Shown: positions 47,808 to 60,365, numbered from the stretch's first letter. The stretch is 64,000 bases of DNA from Hydrangea macrophylla (GCA_033977485.1 CM066994.1:13823585-13887584), one strand, 5' to 3'. Translations and numbers: made by a program. The notes: a model not told the origin generated them from the letters alone.

Positions 47808-50166
47808 CTAAACCAAAGTATTGTTAGACAACCTAATTACATCCATATGAGCAGTGTGCTTGTGAAAGAACTTGGGAGGTAATCCCTTGGTCAGTGGATC
47901 CACAATCATGGAGTTTGTCCCTATATATTCTATCAAAATTTGACAACTCTGAACTCTCTCCTTAATAACCAGAAACTTGATGTCAATATGCTTTAACTTC
48001 GTAGAGCTTCTATTGTTGTTGGAATATAGCACCACAGATTTATTGTCACAGTATATCTTTAATGGCCTTTCAATACCATCTACCACATGCAGCCCAGTGA
48101 TAAAGTTTTGCAACCATATCCCATATCCCATGATTGGATGCCTCATAACAGGCTATGAACTCCACAGCCATGGTTGAAGAAGCTATGAGTGTCTTCTTAG
48201 CACTCTTCCAGGATGTAGTTCCTCCAGCCAGCATGTAAACATAGCCTGTCGTGGATCGCTTACTGTCTTGGCATCTAGCAAAATTGGAGTCAGAATACCC
48301 GATGATCTCCAAAAAGTCTAATCTCCGATACGTGAGCATGTAGCCCTTTGTTCTCTGTAAATGCCGACTAACCTGTTTGACTACTTTCCAATGATCCATT
48401 TCTAGGTTACTCAAATATCTGCCCAATACTCCTACTATGAACGCAATATCTGGATACGTACATACTTGAGCATACATTAGACTTCCCACTACTGACGTAT
48501 AGGGAATCTTTTGCATCTCCTTAGTTTCAAGGTCATTCTTAGGGCACTGTTCGAGACTGAACTTGTCTCCTTTAGCTACGGGTGTATCTCTTGATGAACA
48601 ACCTTTCATGCTGAATTTACTTAAAACTTTTTCGATATAGCTCTTTTGTGATAACCCAAGGATACATACCTTGAGAACGATCTTGCAGTATCTGTATTCC
48701 TAATACAAAAGAGGTAATTCCTAATACAATAAGCCTATATTGTTGCAGGCTAGTAGAATGTCATCGACATATAAAATCAGAAAGATATACTTATTGCCAC
48801 TGAACTTGTGATATACACAGTCATCAACCATATTCGCCTCAAAGCCATACGAGGTGATTACTTGATGGAACTTGTGGTACCATTGACGGTAAGCCTGCTT
48901 GAGACCATAGATGGATTTCTTTAATTTACAGACCATAGAATTTGGATCTCCAAATACAAAGTTTTCTGGCTGGACCATGCAAATCTTCTCATCAATGTTT
49001 CTATTGAGAAATGATGTCTTAACATCCATCTGATGTATCTCTAAATCAAAATGAGTCACGAGTGTCATTATTGTCCTGAAAGAGTCTTTTGATGAAACCA
49101 GAGAGAAAGTCTCTTTATTATCTATGTCTTCCCTTTGAGTGAAACCATTGGCGACTAGATGAGCCTTATATCTCTCGACATTGCTCTTTGAATCCCTCTT
49201 GGTTTCAAATATCCATTTGCAACCGAAGGAATTCGTTCCTTCAAGCAATTCGACAAGATCCCATATGTCATTGTCTTTCATGGATTTCAACTCTTCATTC
49301 ATGGCATCAATCCACTTTTGAGTTAGAACTTTGTTAGGCTTGTACATTATCTTGTATATTCGGATTTGTATCTTGAACAATGTTAGGAATAGAACCTAAA
49401 CATTGTCAATAGCAATATGACAAGGAATAAATTCCTCTTTAACAACAATGTCTATAACCTTATCTTCCCCCACAAACTCAACTTCCTCAAGAAATCTTGC
49501 ATTTTCTGTCTCAAAAAATGTCCTAGTAGTGGGATCATAAAACTTAAAGCCCTGAGAACATTCAGTGTATTCAACAAAGTAGCAGCTGACTGTTCTTGAG
49601 TCCAATTTCTTTTCATGTGGCCTATAAGGTCGTGGCTCAGCTGGACAATCCCAAATATATATGTTAATCCTAATGCTAGGCTTTTTTCCAGTCCATAATT
49701 TGTAAGGGGTTTTGGCTACTAATTTACTTGGAACCTTGTTAAGGATATATGTTGCAGTCTTTAGAGCTTCTCCCCAGAGAGATTCTGGTAAAGAAGAATG
49801 ACTAATCATACTTCTTACCATATCCTTAAGCATTCTGTTTTGACACTCTCAGCAACACCATTCATACTAGGTTTGCCTGGCATTGTGTATTGCGGGACGA
49901 TACTGCATTCCTCTAGGAATTTAGCAAAGGGTCCTGGATGTTGTTCTCCTGATCCATCATATCTACCATAGCATTCACCACCACGGTTGGATTTGACAGC
50001 CTTAATTTTCTTGCCAAGATGAAGTTCACCTTTAGTATTAAATGACTTGAAAACATCCCGGGAATATGACTTCTCATGTATTAAATATAGGTACCCATAT
50101 CTTGAGTAGTCATCTATGAATGTAGTAAAATATTATTGTCAATCCCAAGAGGCTGTAGGGAATGGA

Positions 50167-50219
<53 letters not shown>

Positions 50220-50538
50220 TATATATATAACAGTGTGAATGAGTTCTAAGACGTTTATACACCTGTTGGCACCTAATTTCTTTATGTTTATCTGTTTTCC
50301 CTTAATGCACTCAATGTAGACCTGAAAGTTTGCCAAATCTAAGGGGCCAAGAATCCAGTCATGAACAAGTCTCTCAATTCTCTGTTTAGAGATATGGCCT
50401 AATCGCTTGTGCCATAAGCTGGCGGAATTCTCATTTAATTTTTGCTTTGTACCACGTGAATTAGTATGCATAATTTTATTAGAGGAAGTAACAATGTCAA
50501 GCATATAAAGATTATCAATCAAAGAACCGGTACCAATA
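47808..50538 (-). pseudogene. Copia element 2: integrase, RT and RNase H
   Basis: From the solo-LTR junction (50538) downward: TGSLIDNLYMLDIVTSS (GAG-pre-integrase), LWHKRLGHISKQRIERL, then an integrase region with an in-frame GT microsatellite inside the CGPFPTAS motif. The integrase tail (SGEQHPGPF, FLEECSIVPQYTMPGKPS on the minus strand near 49860-49950) follows, then RT (NGFTQREDIDNKETFS, QMDVKTSFLN, SIYGLKQAYRQW, YVDDILLACNN at about 48740-48770). RNase H (YCDNKSVVLYSNNNRSST, KHIDIKFLVIKERV, DPLTKGLPPK) ends near 47811. Stops and frameshifts separate the blocks (for example around 48600-48720 and 49380-49400). The RT catalytic YVDD is intact. Confidence 0.85.
50169..50230 (-). repeat. 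(CA)n/(GT)n expansion inside integrase coding sequence
   Basis: A run of ACACAC.. (50169-50202, then ATATACACACACACA and TATATATATA to about 50230) lies exactly where relatives encode LIHTDICGPFPTAS. On the minus strand it translates as a Val-Cys run between LIHT and CGPFPTAS. Confidence 0.85.
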
Positions 50539-50624
50539 TGTAACACCCTGTATTTTGGAGTATATATTATTAATAAGACTTCATATTTATACTTGTATGA
50601 CTCTTGTCCTTTTTTTGGTAAATT

Positions 50625-51440
50625 TTGGTTACCAATTGATTGCCTTTGTGTTCCAATCAATTGCCACTTTTTATGAGCCAATCGATTGCTATTTTTCCCA
50701 ATCGATTGCCATCTTGCCGACCTGAATTCATTACTTGGTATATACCAATCGATTGCCCTTGACTCATAATCGATTGCCATGAAATATCTATAACCATTCA
50801 ATTGGCATCTGCTGAGATAAGTTTTCTTCTTTGCTTCATATTTTGACACATGGTACATTTCCCCTCTATATATATGCATTCATTTCGTGGCCTTGGGGCA
50901 ATTTCATAGATCTTTGAGAGAGAATTGATACATATTTATATACACATATACATATATATATATATATATATATATTCACAACCATACACACACACACTCT
51001 GTGGACAAAAGAAGACAGAAAAGATGAGGAAAAAAAGAAGAAGAGAAAGAGAAGGAGAGACAGAGAGAAGACAGAGGTAGAGAAGAGAAAGAGAGCTTGA
51101 GCTTCTAAGCTATACACATACCAAACACATCCTAGGTGAGTTCTAAACTCACTTGGTCTCACTATACAACGTTTTCATAAGTTTTGGTGACGATCAGTTG
51201 TGTTAAACACGTCCTTAAGACGTTTATATATTATGTTTTACAAATCTGCTGGGGAAGATGAAGCTCCAATCAATTGGACTTTTCCCAATTGATTAACATC
51301 AGTTGCGTCCCAATCGATTGCCATTATTGGTAACCCAATTGTTTGCCAAAGTTAGCAATAGATTGACATTATTTTGGATCCAATTGATTGACATGTGTCC
51401 TAATTAATTGTTACATATTTTATCCCAATCGATTGGCATT
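50625..51440. repeat. Dispersed CAATCGATTGCCA repeats in the solo LTR
   Basis: CAATCGATTGCCATTTTT-like units recur: about eight in 50625-50815 and about eight in 51265-51440, each close to CCAATCGATTGCCA or a one- or two-base variant. The core AATCGATT is a perfect palindrome. Spacing is about 25-35 bp. Confidence 0.85.
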
Positions 51441-51774
51441 AGAAGAACATGGATTATATCTTTTGTTTATTATATAAAGGGTTCAGTTGTTCGATTCTCG
51501 ATTCAGACTTATATTATGAGATTATGGGTTGATAAGGGATAATGTGAGAACAAAGATAAGTATGATTAAGAATAATGGATTAACGTGATGACTTTAGATA
51601 CTATGCGATTCATGTATGAGTTCGATATTCATTTCCTTCTAATCAGAGGAGTTAGGCTACAATGGAAAGTTATGTATCAATGTTAGTACGGAACATAAGT
51701 ATGTTTGATAAGTTCTGGGAATATTGGTACATGGACAAGGCTAAGTAGTCCTGCGATAGCTAGATGATCCATGT

Positions 51775-52015
51775 TATATCCTTAACGAGCGGTGGATGGA
51801 TTATATCCTTAACGAGCAGTGGATGGAAATCACTAGTAGATATCGATGAGTCGTGGTAATAGATTTAATATGCTGTTGTTCGAAGCGTTGTATCCTTAAT
51901 ATGCAATGGATGGGCTATATCCTTAACGAGCAAGGGATGGATTGACATGGTGTCCATGACATGCGGTGGATGGTATATATCTTTAACGAGTGATGAACAG
52001 AATGATGGTATGTTT
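51775..52015. repeat. Six-copy tandem repeat ATCCTTAACGAGCGGTGGATGG
   Basis: Imperfect units recur near 51778, 51803, 51889, 51917, 51949 and 51978 (cores ATCCTTAACGAGC and GTGGATGG). The array is partly regular and sits in the middle of the solo LTR, and is not coding. Confidence 0.8.
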
Positions 52016-52714
52016 ATACAAGTTAAACGATTGAGTCTGTTCTTTCAGTTGAGGTATTGGTTATCGTGTCAATTATCGATCTTAGCATAATAAGACGATA
52101 AAGGTTAGATAACGATGTTGAATAAAGAGAAGATATTACTATATAGAACTATATTTTATGACTTTTATAACTTGTTATTACATTATATAATTGGTACCTT
52201 GTAAGTTTCTATTCACTCAGGTCTCAGTAAGTTGACGACCGTTATTGCCTGGACATTCCCTGTCCAGACTACCCTGTTCTTAATACTACAGATAATGGAG
52301 CTTATGACGATGGCTACTACCCTGAAGGGGAATATGCAGAGGGTGGCCCCACTGATGCTGGTTATGCAGGAGAAGACTGTTATGCTAATGACTACCTTTA
52401 CGCCAGCTAGAGAAGAAGAAGTTATATCTAGTTTATATTTCCGTTATTACTGTTGCACTTTATTAGTTTAATGAGCACTTGGGCATATGTTGTCTCCAGA
52501 CCTGTTGTGATCCTGAGGACCACTCTGATATTGTAATTGATGAATCATTATTATATATTCAATTGTTTATTGTTCTTGTTGCTTTTGTTTGGACTAGTAC
52601 TGTATGGGGTGGACAATTAGTGACAATCACCCGTCATTCCCTATGGACCCAAAAAGGAAATATACTTTTCTCTATTTTTGTTGCTCTGGGGCGTGACACA
52701 TTAAGCTTTGAATC

Positions 52715-53860
52715 CTAAAATAGACTAACTTTATTATTTCCAAAAGAACAAACATAACTAGATTTGTCCAAATTAGAAATAGAAATTAAATTCTGTCTAA
52801 AAGACGGTGCAACAAAAGTCTCAATTAAATCTAAATAAACACTAGTCTTTAATAATAATCTAAAATTTCCTATAGCTTCCACTGGAACTTTCTTGCCATC
52901 GCCCACAAAGATGAATCTTTCAGCATTAGTTGGTGGCATCCCTGCATAGACATACTTATGTGAGTTGTAGCACTAGAATTTACCCACTAAGTGTCTTTAG
53001 GCACAAAATCTAAATTAACTTCAGAATAAACCAAAGCGAGAAGCTTACCCTTCTTTGCATGCAAAGCGGTGCATTTGAGACAGTATTTTCTCATGTGGCC
53101 TCTCTTCTTGCAGAAATAGCAAAGAAATTCCTCATTTTGTTTCTTTAGTTTCTTCTGCTGAGGCCTTTCATTTGCAGCATCCTTAGCTCCCTTCCTTTTA
53201 TTATTCTGAGAGGTTGATGCTAAGTAAGCACTTTCAGTCTTCTCTCGCTGAATTCTTTCCTCTTCTTGCACACAGTGAAATATGAGCTCATTAAGAGTCC
53301 ATTTGTTCTTTTGGATGTTATAACTCACTTTAAATTGACTGAATTGTGCAGGAAGAATTATGAGACCAAGTGCACGAGCAAGTCCTTAGACTGCTCTAAC
53401 TTTAGTGCCTTGAGTAGCCCACTAAGATGAGACATTTTTACAATGTACTACCTTATGTTCCCTTTTCCTTTATACCTAATGGAAATTAGAGTAGCCAAAA
53501 TGGTACTCGTTTCCGACTTTTCATTTTTAGCAAAACATTGTTGTAATTTAGAAATAAAATTCTTAGCATTTGTGCTCTCAGTGATTGAGCTTCGAAACCC
53601 TTCTGGAATGGAACGTTTCATAATCATCAGACTCATGCGATTCAAGCGATCCCATTTCTCAATTTTAACCTCATCGGGTTTTCTGCAGTCGAAGTCAGTC
53701 GTTCTATCCTTAGCACAAGGTCCAAGTCCATACATCCTAGAACGATTTCTACGTTCTCTTTCCAAACCTTAAAGTTTTCCCTATTAAGCATTGGGATAGC
53801 ACTAACTTGAGCAGAAACATTTGTAGCAGTAGCAGAAACTGAGTAGAGAACAAAATAAAA
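52715..53860 (-). pseudogene. Copia element 2: gag and protease region
   Basis: From about 53860 downward: IPMLNRENFKVWKENV and KQCFAKNEKSETS-like capsid text, then KGNIRxxxM..., a CCHC zinc knuckle CYFCKKRGHMRKYC (about 53085-53130), and AERFIFVGDGKKVPVEAIG and FGNNKVSLF of the protease region, which runs to the solo LTR at 52698. Frame breaks near 53300-53450 and 52930-52985 leave it as a pseudogene. Confidence 0.83.
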
Positions 53861-54558
53861 TAATCTAATACGCTTATAATCAATAACATGTCATAACATA
53901 AACATATCAGAAACACTTTATATATGCATGCATGACACATTAAACAATTCTCATAATGGTGGGCCCATCACAGGATACCTAGAGCAACATTGACATTTAG
54001 TTTTTGGACAAAAATATCAACTATAAGTGGTACTCCATGTGTAGTGATCAAATACAGACAATAAGTCCTAAGTCCTGTCAGACAGTAGTCTTCATTTAGG
54101 CCGACTTAAAGCCCATATATATAATTTTCTTAATAATTGTCACATATTTATCACTGCATGTACACCCATCATTCGGCCAATTAAGAATCTTCCTTTAGGC
54201 TAATTGTTAATCGCATGAATAGCAAATATACCATCTTACTATTTCATAATAAATAAATTTTACCCAACGGACAGTTACTTTGGCAACATATTATTTCAAT
54301 TTATTTATTTAAAATATCAGACATATGTATTGGAGCCTAAAATAGACCCCAAAATCTTAAGCTACAATAAAACTTAATTCATGTTATGAATTATCCAATA
54401 TTCTTAAGCACAATAAAAAATACCTTAATTCATGTTATGATCAATCAATTTGTTTTTTTAATGATACTATAAAAAATCATTCATATCACGAATGAATCAA
54501 AAAATTCTATAGTGCTATAAAAACCTAATATCATATTATAAATTAAAATCATATATAC
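53861..54558. other. AT-rich leader of copia element 2, no gene
   Basis: Non-coding sequence upstream (minus strand) of the copia gag, probably its 5' untranslated region. AATTCATGTTATGAATTATCC and AATTCATGTTATGATCAATC near 54376 and 54425 show a local duplication of about 50 bp. No LTR is recognised. Confidence 0.45.
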
Positions 54559-55175
54559 TGATAGGTACAAAAATATCCGGTCAAAGTCAAATTGATGTGT
54601 CAGCAGCGGGATGCCAGATACATGTTGCTCACCCATCTCGAGCTGTCCAGCCCAGGATCACCCAGTCATTTAAAATCGCTTGGGGATACGTGCTGCAGAT
54701 AGACCAAGATGGAAGCAGCCTGGACTTGATCCCGAGACTCACGGTGGACAGTTCCAGTAGTTTCCTAACTCAATCCAAAGAGTAGTGGAAAGTAGAAGAT
54801 GTTTCCTAAACCACTTAGGAAACATCCCATGATTTATGTTTATCAATCTGTAATTAGACAAGGCTTCCTAATCTGATAGTTACCTTGTACGGATGGTCTC
54901 TTGCACCTATAAAAGAGGTCACCCATCCCCGTGAAGGGGGATCGCATTCTTAACCTAGAGAATAGCAGAATACATCACTATTACGCACATTTTTGGCCGG
55001 TTAACTGGTAGTGCCGCCCTCTTTGTTGGCTCACCAAACACCGCCGGTGATCTGTTAGTGAGAGAGCTCTGACGCCAACCGTGGACGTAGGTCACCTCAT
55101 TAACGGGGCCGAACCACATACAATCTGTTGGTGCACATTCCTCTCTAAATCTCTCTCACCCAAATTTCGGTATCA
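54559..55175 (+). repeat. 5' LTR of a Tat-like Ty3/gypsy element
   Basis: 617 bp, starting TGATAGGTACAAAAATATCC and ending TTTCGGTATCA, followed by the primer-binding site. The TATA box CTATAAAAGAGG is at about 54907. The start is inferred from the near-inverted TGATAG/GTATCA ends, so the left border is less certain than the right. Confidence 0.72.
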
Positions 55176-55177
55176 TT

Positions 55178-55196
55178 AGTTTGGCGCCGTCTGTGG
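55178..55196 (+). promoter_or_regulatory. Primer-binding site (Tat-like element)
   Basis: AGTTTGGCGCCGTCTGTGGG directly follows the LTR end and is a characteristic gypsy Tat/Athila-group PBS. Confidence 0.8.
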
Positions 55197-55240
55197 GAAA
55201 CGACAGATTTCCCTTGAAAACAAATCTTTAGCTGATAGCC

Positions 55241-56164
55241 ATGGTGCCGAAGAAAGGTAAAAAGACCGCTGCCTCAACAGGTTAGGCAGAACCACAGTCC
55301 GGGCAGCCGGCTGCCTCCATGACCCCCGAGCAGATTACCGCGGCTCTTGCTCAACTCTTGGAGGGCCAGCAATGAACTAGCAATAGATCAAGGCACTGTT
55401 GGCCCGACAGGAGAAGCTCCCATTGATCGAGGATGAGCCCCCGAGAAGAGCGCGCCTGATCGAGAGCAGATCAGACCCCGAAGGCGTGCCTACATTGAGC
55501 AGTTGTCCCCGTCAGCTAAGGGACAGCTCAGGAATGACGATCGTAGCCAGGCTCCCGAACGAACCCAACAACGCGACTGAGGTCGCCCTCGCCGGATAGT
55601 GGACGCCCGAGATATCATCAATAGTAGGTACGCTGCTAGAGGGGATGTGCACAGACAAAAGGCCTGGGAACCGGCCAAAGATACCCCGGTCAGGATTCGA
55701 GGGGATCTCAGGCACACAATTACCCAGAGTCAGAACTGTGTCCAGTCCCCGAAGACAACACACTTCGAGGAAGAGGCCTCGTCATCCAACCAAACGTACC
55801 GCTCAGATATAGAGTAGAATATACGTCAGGTGGATGTCAAGGACCAGATCACAAACCTACAAAAGAAAATTAAGAAGCTGAACCACAAGGCAAGCCGCGA
55901 TCATACAAATACCAAAATCGAATCGCCTTATACCACTCAGATCACCAGCTTTCCCATCCCGAGGAAATTCAAGCAACCACATCTCAGTTCCTACGATGGT
56001 TCGGGAAGCCCGGTCGATCACGTCCGATCTTACAAGGCTCAGATGGCTTTGGTAACCAGCGTTGACGAGCTACTGAGCCTGGCCTTACCTAACACCCTTA
56101 GAGGGCCAGTCGCACAGTGGTTCTACTCCCTTAAACCCCGAACGATCGACGATTTCCAGACTCT
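55241..56164 (+). pseudogene. Tat-like gypsy gag fragment, multiply disrupted
   Basis: It starts MVPKKGKKTAASTG and hits a stop at once. Several further stops and frame changes follow between 55283 and 55815. A clean segment 55830-56164 (ITNLQKKIKKLN, FPIPRKFKQPHLSSYDGSGSP, DHVRSYKAQMAL, PNTLRGPVAQWFYSLKP) is a recognisable Retrotrans_gag capsid core. It is cut off at DDFQTL by the next element (56165). This stretch is notably GC-richer than its neighbours. Confidence 0.85.
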
Positions 56165-57651
56165 TATAGACACCCCATTTTGTCAGCTATCAGATTTAGG
56201 AGACCCATAGCTTGGTGGTTCAGGATGATTGAAAAAGGACTCACATCTCTTAAAATACTCAAAAAGTGGTACAAATGACCAAAATGGCACTCCCAGATTT
56301 GGACCAAAAGTTTTAGAAACATGCTACGTCATAAGGAAAGTGATAAAATAAGTTTTGAAGTAAAATCATATGAATCATTAGCTCCCAGAGATCCCCGGAA
56401 GTCCCGGAAGTTTCCGGAAAATCTCCGTTGACTGGTTTGACCAAGGTTTGATCAGGTTTTGACCGAAATCGTCCAAATTCACCGAAAGATCCTAGATCAT
56501 TCTAAATCATGTGAAAAGTACTAAAATGAGTTTTAAAGAATATCGGACAAAAACGTCAGCTCTTGGGATCTCCTAGAGGTTCCCAGAACTTCTTGAAAAT
56601 CCTAGGTTTGACCGATTTAACCTAAGAGTTGACTTTGAAACCGGAGTATCGTATCATTTTTTAAACATTTTTCATGGATACTAGAGGTCAATAGCTTTCC
56701 AACGGTATATCACACATAATTTCTAGATTTAAAATGAATTTATTATGAATTTTTTAATGTGAAAAAGGTGATCAAATCGGCTTTTATCGCGCATACCGCA
56801 AAACTTTTCAAAGTGACCTGACTCCGAACAATTTTTTATGAAAAGTAGACTCCATTTCCTTTCCAACGGTATATCACAATCTCAATTTGGAGTTTGTATG
56901 CATATTTTGTGAATTTCGGACGAAATAGGGCCTTTTCGCAAATACCAGAACCTTTGGGGGCCTAAACATAAAATTTTGGGTATCTGAGGAGCAATGCCGC
57001 TGAGGCACTTGGCCACTGCCACGGCGGCACATGGCCAGTGCCGCAGTGGCACTCAACCCTCGCTGAAGCCATTTTTGTAATTTATTTTGGGGGTCTAAAT
57101 TGAATAATTGAAAGCCAAAACGATGTAGTTTCTTGTTCACAGATGTTTGGGACCAATGGGAGCACTCTCTAAATCCCAAAACCACCCCAAATTGGCCTAT
57201 ATAAACCCCCATTTTCTCTTCATTTTGGGAGGGGACAAGTGCATAGTTTGAGAAAGTTGTAGAGAGAAAGAGAGATAGAGATAGGTTTTGAAATGATAAA
57301 GGGAGCTTCTCCTACTGATTTTTCGTAAGAAAGTGAGTTTTAATCTTGTTTTCTTCCATTAACCCTCTTATACTTCACATTCAAATCATCCCCAACCACT
57401 ATTCTTGGCATTCATATGATAGGAATCTACTTCTATGTCCAAATATCAATATATATATGAGTGAAACACCAAGCTACAAGCCCAACATCTCAATGATTAT
57501 CATCTATTGATTGGTTATTTGATTGTTTATATATTATGTTCATCTCTTCTTACCTCAGTTCTTTTTAATTTTTCTTTGATTTCTTACATTCTTATCATCA
57601 TCTAGATGACATGTTGTTTGAGGGGAGTGAATCCTTATAGATAGTAGCTCT

Positions 57652-57900
57652 CGACCTGATTCTTACTCGGGGATATGTTGGCAACCGCATTGGTTCGGTC
57701 GTCCCACCCACAAAAATAGCCCATTTCTTCCAAGGCATTGGCCTGAACTACGCTTGTCTTGATTCCCACTCGGGGATACGTAGGCAACCACATTGGTTCG
57801 GTCGGCACAAATATTAGCCCACTTCTTTCCTACCATGGCCCGAACTACGTTGGACCTGATCCCCGCTTAGAGGTACGTAGGCAAACTTTTAAAAAGAAAA
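57652..57900 (+). repeat. Imperfect repeats with GGGATACGTAGGCAACC core
   Basis: Three units of about 105 bp, then a shorter one, carry CTCGGGGATACGTAGGCAACC (near 57666, 57769 and 57863 in part) and TTGGTTCGGTCG. The last copy is truncated (AGAGGTACGTAGGCAAAC). Confidence 0.75.
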
Positions 57901-57979
57901 GAAGGATGGCTCGCTAGGTCAAAAATCCGAAAGGACGCTTAGGCAAAAATTAGAGCTAAATCCAAAGTGAGCAATAACA

Positions 57980-58280
57980 AAAGAGAGAAAAGAGCTCGCT
58001 AGGTCACCTCACTAGTGCCTGGGCAAAAGTTATGAGCATTTGAGAGATAAAAGTCGCGGTCCTTGCCTCAAGCCAGAAATCACCTTCCACACTAGGGGAA
58101 AACTTCGGCTACCTATCTCGTTTGACTGAATTTTACTATCTATCCTTCATACAAGGGGCAAACTTCGGTCACCTACCTCATTTGCCTATGAATTTCACTT
58201 CCTACACTTTAAACTAGGGGCAACCTTTGTTTGTCTAACAACCCCTGCACACTAAGGGTAAGTTTTCAAGTCACCAAGTT
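57980..58280 (+). repeat. Repeats of the CTAGGGGCAAACTTCGG type
   Basis: AACTTCGGCTACCTATCTCG (58106) and AACTTCGGTCACCTACCTCA (58160) with preceding ACACTAGGGG or ATACAAGGGGCA recur, and GCTCGCTAGGTCA occurs at 57907 and 57989. Imperfect copies; no coding. Confidence 0.6.
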
Positions 58281-59204
58281 ATTTTGAAAAATTTTAAATA
58301 GAGCATCTTTTATTCTAAAAGCTAAGACACTAATTCGAAGCACTTTCGGGGAGAAGTAGAGAATTGATAAGATCAATAGGGAGGAATTTTCAAAAACCAA
58401 ATTTATCAGCAAAATGCTATCATATTAACATGAGGAGTGGACATAAAGGATGAGTAGAACATCATTTATGACAGAGGTACATTGGATCATGGCAATTTGA
58501 AAAATTCATATCTAAGTCAATCCTTCTTTATTTGGGTTGGTAAAAATCTGATTGAAACTGTATCAGAGTTCAAGATTCATACAAACCAATCCAACTTTCC
58601 TTGTCATCGTTGTTCTTGTCAAGTCCATTTGTCCTAATGATCTCAAATGTGTGGGTTTAAAGTGATTCCCAATTATAAAACCTATGGATAGAAGGTGAAG
58701 TTTCGAACACCGTTACTGTACTTATCAAGGCTGCAACATGATATGAGTCCCAAGAACCTCGAGCATTGGTGACACTTCCCCAATCACAGTCACTTGTCTT
58801 CATAATTCAGTTCATAAGATCCATTGGCTATCTTCTACCAGCTCCTCAGCAACCAAACCAAACTTATGTCACAAATGTTCTTCATCCCCGGCTGAATTAC
58901 TCTATTTACAGTGTAACCATTCTTTTCCCAGCCGAATCTTCTCATCCCTAGCAAAGGCATTCCTAACAGAGAGTTCATCTCCAGAAAAGTTCACTGAACA
59001 AATGTCGTGTATCTCAATCAAAACCACATCTTCTTCTCAGAAGAAACCATTTTCATCCCAGAAAGGGTTGTCACCTTCCCCACATAATTAGTTCACTCCT
59101 AGCAACATTATCCCCAGAAGAGATATTTTTCCTCCAATAAGTTCAGTTCATCTTCAGTACAATCACTTACTCCATTGGCCCTCAAAAGAGTCATTTCATC
59201 CCTA

Positions 59205-60365
59205 GCTTTAGTTTTATCCCCAACATGCATATCGATTAGTACATCGTCAGTTCAATCCATGACAGTCATAATAGTTTACTGTCGACTCGTCATCTCGATT
59301 AGTATATCGTCAGTCCAATCTATGATAGTCATAGTAGTTCACTGTCGACTTGTCATCTAGATTTGTACATCGTCAGTTCTTCTCATCACGGTTAGTCCAA
59401 CTGTTGATCCAATCCATGATAGTTATACTAGTTCACTGTCGACTTGTCATCTCGATTAGTACATCGTCAATCCAATCCATGACAGTTGCAGTAGTTCACT
59501 GTTAATTCGTCATCTCGATTAGTACATTGTCAGTCCAATCTATGACAGTCACAGTAGTTCACTGTCGACTCGTCATCTTGATTCGTAGATCGTCAGGTCT
59601 TCTGATCACGGTTAGTCCAACTGTTGATCTAATCCATGACAATCACAGTAGTTCAATGTCAACTTGTCATCTCGATTAATACATCGTTAGTCCAATCCAT
59701 GACAGTCATAGTAGTTCACTGTCGACTCATCATCTCAATTAGTACATCATTAGTCCAATCCATGATAGTCACAGTAGTTCACTGTCGACTCATCATCTCA
59801 ATTCGTACATCGTCAATTCTTTTGATCATGGTTAGTCAAACTGTTGATCCAATCCATGACAGTCACAGTAGTTCACTGTCGACTTGTCATCTTGATTAGT
59901 ACATCATCGGTTCAATCCATGACAGTCACAGTAGTTCACTATTGACTCGTCATCTCGATTAGTACATCGTCAGTCCAATCTATGACAGTCACAGTAGTTC
60001 ACTGTCCACTCATCATCTCGATTCGTACATCGTTAGTTCTTCCAATCACGGTTTGTCCAACTATTGATCTAATCCATGACAGTCACAGTAGTTCACTGTC
60101 GACTCGTCATCTCAATTCGTACATCGTTAGTCCAATCCATGAAAGTCACAATAGTTTACTGTCGACTCATCATCTCGATTAGTACATCGTTAGTTCAATC
60201 CATGACAGTCATAGTAGTTCACTGTTGACTCGTCACCTCAATTAGTGCATCGTCAGTTCTTCTGATCACGGTTAGTCTAACCGTTGGTCCAACCCATGCA
60301 GTCACAGTAATTCACTGTCTACTAATCGTCTTGATTTGTGCATCGTCAGTTCATTAATCATCATT
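59205..60365 (+). repeat. Minisatellite with ~63-bp monomer and ~220-bp higher-order period
   Basis: The monomer (63 bp) carries CGATTAGTACATCGTCAGT, CAATCCATGACAGTCACAG and TAGTTCACTGTCGACTCGTC. About every third monomer is lengthened by about 32 bp containing TTCTTCTGATCACGGTTAGT; these long units start near 59377, 59597, 59817, 60038 and 60257, i.e. every 219-221 bp. Monomers differ by a few substitutions each. It lies in the interior of the non-coding LTR element. Apparent open frames here are repeat by-products. Confidence 0.9.

Larger units (their letters stand above)
50539..52698. mobile_element. Gypsy-type solo LTR nested in copia element 2
   Basis: A 2160-bp insertion begins TGTAACACCCTGTATTTTGG and ends GGGGCGTGACA. 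The surrounding copia coding frame is split precisely at its ends. Flanking CAATA (50534-50538) and CATTA (52699-52703) match 4/5, consistent with a mutated 5-bp duplication. TGTAACACCC...GGGCGTNACA ends are typical of chromoviral Tekay/Del-type LTRs (inference). Inside are CAATCGATTGCC repeats and a tandem array (see the next entries). No gene. Confidence 0.85.
46949..54558 (-). mobile_element. Decayed Ty1/copia element 2 (3' LTR only, nested insertion)
   Basis: On the minus strand the element reads gag (53.85-52.94 kb), protease, integrase, reverse transcriptase and RNase H, a purine tract AAGTGGGAGAT and the 3' LTR (46949-47376). It is interrupted by a gypsy-type solo LTR at 50539-52698. 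The sequence from 53860 to 54558 looks like the non-coding leader, but no 5' LTR is visible before the Tat-like element starts at 54559, so the 5' end was truncated or displaced. Frames are broken at several points. Confidence 0.82.

Noticed and set aside
52232..52718. Two 79-codon plus frames near the right part of the 2.16-kb solo LTR
   Set aside because: They lie wholly within LTR sequence, lack domains and are not in the copia frame.
56874..57212. 112-codon minus frame with a homologue at 61839-62117
   Set aside because: The similarity comes from both lying in the two LTR copies; no domain, and the second copy is shortened, so coding selection is not indicated.
59175..60182. Open frames of 60-90 codons with Ile/Ser/Val repeats
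   Set aside because: They only reflect translation of the 63-bp monomers.
59205..60365. Regular repeats resembling a CRISPR array
   Set aside because: The monomers are adjacent tandem copies without unique spacers, and the genome is a plant; this is a minisatellite.
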